NCBI RefSeq assembly: GCF_000379905.1
Contig: NZ_KB904041.1
Location: 83,687-147,686 of the forward strand
From: Rodentibacter pneumotropicus DSM 21403
GTDB lineage: Bacteria; Pseudomonadota; Gammaproteobacteria; Enterobacterales; Pasteurellaceae
Direction: 5' to 3'
DNA length: 64,000 nt
In this document: positions 60,044 through 64,000 of the stretch, piece after piece
How positions within the stretch are numbered: position 1 is the first letter of the stretch
Layout: every line of letters begins with the position of its first letter
The notes under the pieces: generated by a model
What the model was told of the DNA's origin: nothing
Seen by the model: only the letters and a program-made list of their open reading frames with translations
The model's database searches: none
Position numbers and translations under genes: made by a program

Positions 60044-61129
60044 TTATGGATTGACTTTGCGACGTGCAATCACGGCATCAGATAACTGTTTGAGTAAGAT
60101 TTCTGTGTCTTCCCAGCCGATACAGGCATCGGTGATGCTTTGTCCGTAAGTGGCGGCTTTGCCATTGACTAGATCTTGACGACCTTCAACTAAGTGGCTT
60201 TCGACCATCACCCCAAAGATTTGTTTTGATCCGCTAGCGATTTGTTTGCTTACATCTTCACAAACTTCCATTTGTTTTTTGAATTGTTTATTACTATTGG
60301 CATGGCTAAAATCCACCATAACATGCGGAATACGACCGGTTTTTTCAATATCTGCACAAACTTTTGCCACATCTTCGGCACTGTAATTCGCCCCCTTATC
60401 TCCACCACGTAAAATAATGTGGCAATCTTCATTTCCTTTGGTAGAAACAATCGCGGAATGACCAAATTTAGTGACCGATAAGAAATAATGAGGAGCCTCT
60501 GCAGAACCAATCGCATCTAATGCCACTTTTACTCCACCATTTGTGGCATTTTTGAAGCCGACAGCACAAGATAAACCGGAAGCCAACTCACGGTGAACCT
60601 GTGATTCCGTCGTACGCGCACCGATTGCTCCCCAGCTCATAAAATCCGCCACATATTGCGGTGTAATCATATCTAAAAATTCACCGGCGGATGGTATGCC
60701 AAGATTATTAATATCAGAGAGCAATTTACGTGCAATACGTAAACCGTCATTCAAACGATAAGTATCATTTAAGTAAGGATCATTGATCAAACCTTTCCAG
60801 CCTACGGTGGTACGTGGTTTCTCAAAGTAAACACGCATAATAATTTCTAGGCTATCTTTATATTTTTCACGTAAAGGTTTCAAACGATTGGCATATTCAA
60901 GTGCCGCTTTAGGATCATGAATAGAACATGGACCGATAACTACTAATAGTCGATCATCTTTGCCATGAATAATATTATGTGCCTCTTGGCGGGTTTGCTT
61001 GACTAACGCGGCAGCTTCTTCACTTGCCGGAAATTTTTCTAATAACGCGATTGGGGGTAAAACCTGATCGACTTTTTCGATACGTGTATCATCATTTGCC
61101 ACAATGATTTCAATTTTTTCTTTCGTCAT
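60044..61129 (-). CDS. aroG: DAHP synthase (class I AroA)
   Basis: 361 residues. It condenses phosphoenolpyruvate and erythrose-4-phosphate, the first step of aromatic synthesis. Conserved: VVIGPCSIHDPKAALEYA, MRVYFEKPRTTVGWKGLINDP and the metal-binding DACIGWEDTE near the end. Which aromatic amino acid inhibits it cannot be read safely; the gene symbol follows the H. influenzae name by memory. AGAGAGTGATAT precedes the ATG. Confidence 0.92.
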   Translation of the reverse strand: MTKEKIEIIVANDDTRIEKVDQVLPPIALLEKFPASEEAAALVKQTRQEAHNIIHGKDDRLLVVIGPCSIHDPKAALEYANRLKPLREKYKDSLEIIMRVYFEKPRTTVGWKGLINDPYLNDTYRLNDGLRIARKLLSDINNLGIPSAGEFLDMITPQYVADFMSWGAIGARTTESQVHRELASGLSCAVGFKNATNGGVKVALDAIGSAEAPHYFLSVTKFGHSAIVSTKGNEDCHIILRGGDKGANYSAEDVAKVCADIEKTGRIPHVMVDFSHANSNKQFKKQMEVCEDVSKQIASGSKQIFGVMVESHLVEGRQDLVNGKAATYGQSITDACIGWEDTEILLKQLSDAVIARRKVNP

Positions 61130-61237
61130 ATATCACTCTCTTATAATTGTTAAAATGTTGTGCTTGAAAATTGCAAATACTCTACACTCATTTCTTGTAC
61201 TAGTAAACTAGTTCATTGGAAAATATTCAACGCTTGT

Positions 61238-62488
61238 TTAATGACTACTCAATACCTGAGCCGGTTGAAGTTTGGCTGCTCGACTTGCCGGGTAAAGGCT
61301 CGCCAAGAGACTTAAGACTAACGCCGCCACTAAAACTAACAAAACATCTTGCCAATGAAGCTCGCTAGGAAGAAAATCAACAAAATAGATGCCGTCCGAT
61401 AGCAATTTCTTTCCAAGTAAATATTCTAAGCCCTGAATAAGCGAAGTTAAATTCAACGCTAAAATTACGCCAAGAACGATGCCTATTAAACACCCTTTCA
61501 TCCCTGCTTGCAAGCCGTACCATATAAAAATTCGTTTAATAAATCCATTATTTGCACCCAGTGTGCGCATAATAGCAATATCGCCTTGTTTATCTTTTAC
61601 CGCCATAATCAAAGTGGAAACAATATTGAAACAGGCGACCCCGATCACAAGTACCATGGCAATATACATCACGGTGCGAATAAGCTGAATATCACGATAC
61701 ATATAACCGAATTTGGCAATCCAATTTTGTGCATAAAGCTGCTGTGGATAATCGCTCAACTCGGAATAATTTAGCCCCTGAACGTTAAAAGGATCAGCCA
61801 CTTTAAGCTCTACACCGGTAATTTGATCTGCCCTATACCCCAATAATTCTTGGGCTTGTGGAAGCGAAAGTAAGGCATAACTATGATCGAGCTGACCGTC
61901 TAAACGCAAAATACCGCTCACTTGAACCCGCTCACGATGAGGTTGGGATAGCTGTTCATCCCCATTTGCTTGTGAAATCAGCAAGGAAACCCAATCTCCT
62001 TCTTTGACCTCCAGCTCTTTTGCGATACCGAAACCGAGCACTAACCCGCCTTCTTTTTCAAACTGTTGCCAGCCATTCCCCTCGACAAACTTTCCTAGTG
62101 AGCTCACCTGATCTTGTGCGCTTTTATCCACTCCTTTTACCTGCACGACTTTCAGTTTACTGCCGTTTTCAACCAATGCGGTAAAACTGACGAAAGGAGA
62201 AAGTGCGGTTATTTTTTCATTCGTTTTTAAACGTACCGCGAGATTTTGCCAATGATTAATCGTTTTCTCATGACTATTTTCACTCACAATAATTTCAGCA
62301 TGAGGAACTACAGCTAAAATGCGTTGATTTAATTCCCGCTCAAAACCGTTCATCGCACTCAAACCGACAATCAACACTGCCACGCCCAAAGCAATACCGA
62401 TTGCCGAAAATTTGGCAATCAATGCCACCAAAGGATTTTTCTGTTTACCACGCTGATAACGCCAGCTAATAAAAAACGGGGTATTCAT
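61238..62488 (-). CDS. lolE: LolE permease of the lipoprotein-releasing ABC transporter
   Basis: 416 residues with four membrane segments and a large periplasmic domain. It resembles LolE rather than LolC across its length (GIALGVAVLIVGLSAMNGFERELNQRILAVVPHAEI, and the end FIDFLPSELHW-type segment). With LolD and a LolC encoded elsewhere it extracts outer membrane lipoproteins to LolA. It follows the lolD stop with no gap. Confidence 0.93.
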   Translation of the reverse strand: MNTPFFISWRYQRGKQKNPLVALIAKFSAIGIALGVAVLIVGLSAMNGFERELNQRILAVVPHAEIIVSENSHEKTINHWQNLAVRLKTNEKITALSPFVSFTALVENGSKLKVVQVKGVDKSAQDQVSSLGKFVEGNGWQQFEKEGGLVLGFGIAKELEVKEGDWVSLLISQANGDEQLSQPHRERVQVSGILRLDGQLDHSYALLSLPQAQELLGYRADQITGVELKVADPFNVQGLNYSELSDYPQQLYAQNWIAKFGYMYRDIQLIRTVMYIAMVLVIGVACFNIVSTLIMAVKDKQGDIAIMRTLGANNGFIKRIFIWYGLQAGMKGCLIGIVLGVILALNLTSLIQGLEYLLGKKLLSDGIYFVDFLPSELHWQDVLLVLVAALVLSLLASLYPASRAAKLQPAQVLSSH

Positions 62489-63172
62489 TTATGCGCCTTC
62501 CCTTAATACCCCATCTTGCATCGTAAGACGGCGGGATAATTTTTCTGCTAACCCCATATCATGGGTGACGAGCAAGAAAGCGATATTTTGTTCCTGATTT
62601 AAAGTTTGAATTAACTCGAAAATGCTTTCCGTTGTTTTATGATCCAAATTTCCCGTCGGTTCGTCTGCCAGCACTAAAGCGGGATGATTCACCAACGCAC
62701 GGGCAATCGCGACACGTTGGCGTTCGCCCCCAGAAAGGGCAGACGGGCGATGAGAAATGCGATGGCTTAATCCTACTGCATTGAGCATTTTTTCTGCACG
62801 ATCTTTCGCTTCCGTTTTATTTTGGCGACCAATTAACATCGGCATCATCACATTCTCAAGGGCTGAAAAATCCGCCATTAAATGATGGAATTGATACACA
62901 AAACCTAAATTCTGATTTCGCAATTTTGCCAATTCCGATTCAGAGACCTTTTGGAGTGATTGCCCTTTGATGAAAACTTCCCCACTACTTGGCTGATCTA
63001 AGCCGCCTAGGGTATGCAATAGCGTACTCTTTCCAGAACCGGAACTACCGACAATCGCCACCAATTCATTCGACTGCATGGCAAAAGAAATGCCTTTTAG
63101 CACTTGAGTTTGGTTATCACCTTCTTGGTAGAATTTGTTGATGTTTTTACATTCTAATAAATACTGATTCAT
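62489..63172 (-). CDS. lolD: LolD ATPase of the lipoprotein-releasing transporter
   Basis: 227 residues. ABC ATPase with Walker [10 protein letters not shown], signature LSGGERQR, Walker [13 protein letters not shown] and the LolD motif region [21 protein letters not shown]. It powers release of lipoproteins from the inner membrane. It abuts lolE, whose ATG directly follows its stop. Confidence 0.95.
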   Translation of the reverse strand: MNQYLLECKNINKFYQEGDNQTQVLKGISFAMQSNELVAIVGSSGSGKSTLLHTLGGLDQPSSGEVFIKGQSLQKVSESELAKLRNQNLGFVYQFHHLMADFSALENVMMPMLIGRQNKTEAKDRAEKMLNAVGLSHRISHRPSALSGGERQRVAIARALVNHPALVLADEPTGNLDHKTTESIFELIQTLNQEQNIAFLLVTHDMGLAEKLSRRLTMQDGVLREGA

Positions 63173-63269
63173 TTTTTACTCATATTTTGGCTATATTTGA
63201 GAATACATTAATTGAAACAAACAGTGGCAACGTGAGCCGGTTTCTCTATTAAATTTTAATTATCCCTAA

Positions 63270-63911
63270 TTAAATCGCTACTTTTCCAAAAGATTCAAAT
63301 TGTGTGTTAGGAAAAAATTGCGCAAGGTAATGTTTTAAATATCGCTGTGTTTCTCCCGAAATAATCGGATCATATTCCGGATAAAGATTATATAACACGC
63401 GCAGTACATTAATATTTCGAGTTTTGCAGGCTTCCAAGCTTAACAATGTATGATTAATACTTCCGAGTTTTCCCGATGTGACCAGTACCAATGGATAACC
63501 GTGAGTTTGAATATAATCTAACGTAGTTTCCCACTTACGATAAGGAACCATCAATCCGCCGGCCCCTTCAAGCAATACATAGTCATATTTTTCTGCCAAA
63601 AGTGCGGTCGATTTTTCAATCTTTTTTACGTCAATGATCCGTCCCTCTTTTTCCGCCGCTAAATGTGGTGAACAAGGGTATTCAAAAAGGTAAGGGCAAG
63701 TCGTACCATCGAAATCATCTTCCGTCAGATCGATTTTCTGAATTTTACGATGCACTAATAAATCATCAGCAATCCCTCTACAACCGGTCTGAATCATTTT
63801 TTGTGTAATGACAGAAAATCCTTGCTCCATAAGTTCTCTGGCATAAAGCCCCGTTGCAATGGTTTTCCCCACCTCGGTATCAATACCGGAAATAAATATC
63901 ACCTTGCCCAT
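63270..63911 (-). CDS. bioD: Dethiobiotin synthetase
   Basis: 213 residues. It closes the ureido ring of dethiobiotin with ATP and CO2. The P-loop [16 protein letters not shown] and the [12 protein letters not shown] segment are typical. GAGGGAAATT precedes the ATG. It lies 11 bases after a partial gene that is probably bioC. Confidence 0.94.
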   Translation of the reverse strand: MGKVIFISGIDTEVGKTIATGLYARELMEQGFSVITQKMIQTGCRGIADDLLVHRKIQKIDLTEDDFDGTTCPYLFEYPCSPHLAAEKEGRIIDVKKIEKSTALLAEKYDYVLLEGAGGLMVPYRKWETTLDYIQTHGYPLVLVTSGKLGSINHTLLSLEACKTRNINVLRVLYNLYPEYDPIISGETQRYLKHYLAQFFPNTQFESFGKVAI

Positions 63912-63922
63912 AATTTCCCTCT

Positions 63923-64000
63923 TTATCGTTTATATCGTGCAACGATCCATAATGGTTGATAAGTCAGCCGAACTTGGTGGTCGGATAAGGAAAAACACTG
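63923..64000 (-). CDS. bioC: C-terminal end of a probable BioC methyltransferase
   Basis: The last 25 codons of a minus-strand gene enter the window from the right edge and end at 63923 (…[16 protein letters not shown]). The LTY-hydrophobic-VAR tail and the position directly before bioD fit malonyl-ACP methyltransferase BioC. It is too short to be certain. Confidence 0.55.
   Translation of the reverse strand, partial: QCFSLSDHQVRLTYQPLWIVARYKR

Overview
The window is a chromosomal stretch from a Pasteurellaceae bacterium, most like Haemophilus or Aggregatibacter. The main reason is the Haemophilus-type DNA uptake signal (core AAGTGCGGT): by eye I see roughly forty copies, many as inverted pairs that serve as terminators. 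Gene content and many local gene orders (folP-glmM-sixA, fnr-uspE, mdh/argR/yfcH, yciO-rluB-cysB, nusB-thiL-pgpA-dapB, aroG-lolE-lolD-bioD) agree with what I remember of H. influenzae. I cannot name the species. I see no insertion sequence, prophage, CRISPR array or rRNA.

Layout. 1-8.8 kb: an OmpA/BamE-like lipoprotein, sohB, asnS, a carbonic anhydrase, ycgL, a repetitive helical lipoprotein, sixA, glmM and folP. 8.8-17.7 kb: tRNA-Leu, fnr and uspE with an FNR box, a DUF4198 protein behind a CRP box, topA, a LysR regulator, smrB and prmB. 17.7-28.8 kb: the yciO-rluB-cysB operon, the 2-oxoglutarate-to-succinate block sucA-sucB-sucC-sucD, a ComEA-like secreted protein, a candidate small RNA, and mdh. 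28.9-38.4 kb: argR with paired ARG boxes, an epimerase, a YccA-like membrane protein, tRNA-Ser, an amino-acid antiporter with a lipoprotein, yfaE, dapB, and the ribH-nusB-thiL-pgpA-LysE cluster. 38.6-42.1 kb: a 5-oxoprolinase operon pxpB-pxpC-pxpA ending in an NRAMP-like carrier that lacks the metal-binding motifs, so probably an organic-acid importer. 42.2-51.4 kb: glnS, a complete MacA-MacB-outer membrane factor efflux system, a histidine phosphatase, rnm and pyrD. 60-64 kb: aroG, lolE-lolD, and bioD with the tail of a probable bioC.

The accessory region is 51.4-60.0 kb, a type I restriction-modification locus in the order hsdM, hsdS, an unrecognised 199-residue gene, fic, hsdR. Several features are unusual. 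hsdM has no ordinary start codon in frame at its conserved N-terminus, while a well-placed ATG with a ribosome-binding site lies one base out of frame. The unrecognised gene overlaps hsdS and looks HEPN-like. Five small hairpins follow it. A long two-part palindrome then runs into the start codon of the Fic protein. This is the best candidate for an undescribed arrangement: a defence locus carrying a HEPN-like and a Fic gene between its specificity and restriction subunits.

A palindromic repeat about 80 bp long (arms GTAGGGACACACTGCGTG and complement) occurs in two good copies and one decayed copy, always between genes. One shared half-palindrome, GAGCTAGATC, lies before fnr, sucA and mdh and suggests joint CRP/FNR control of central metabolism.
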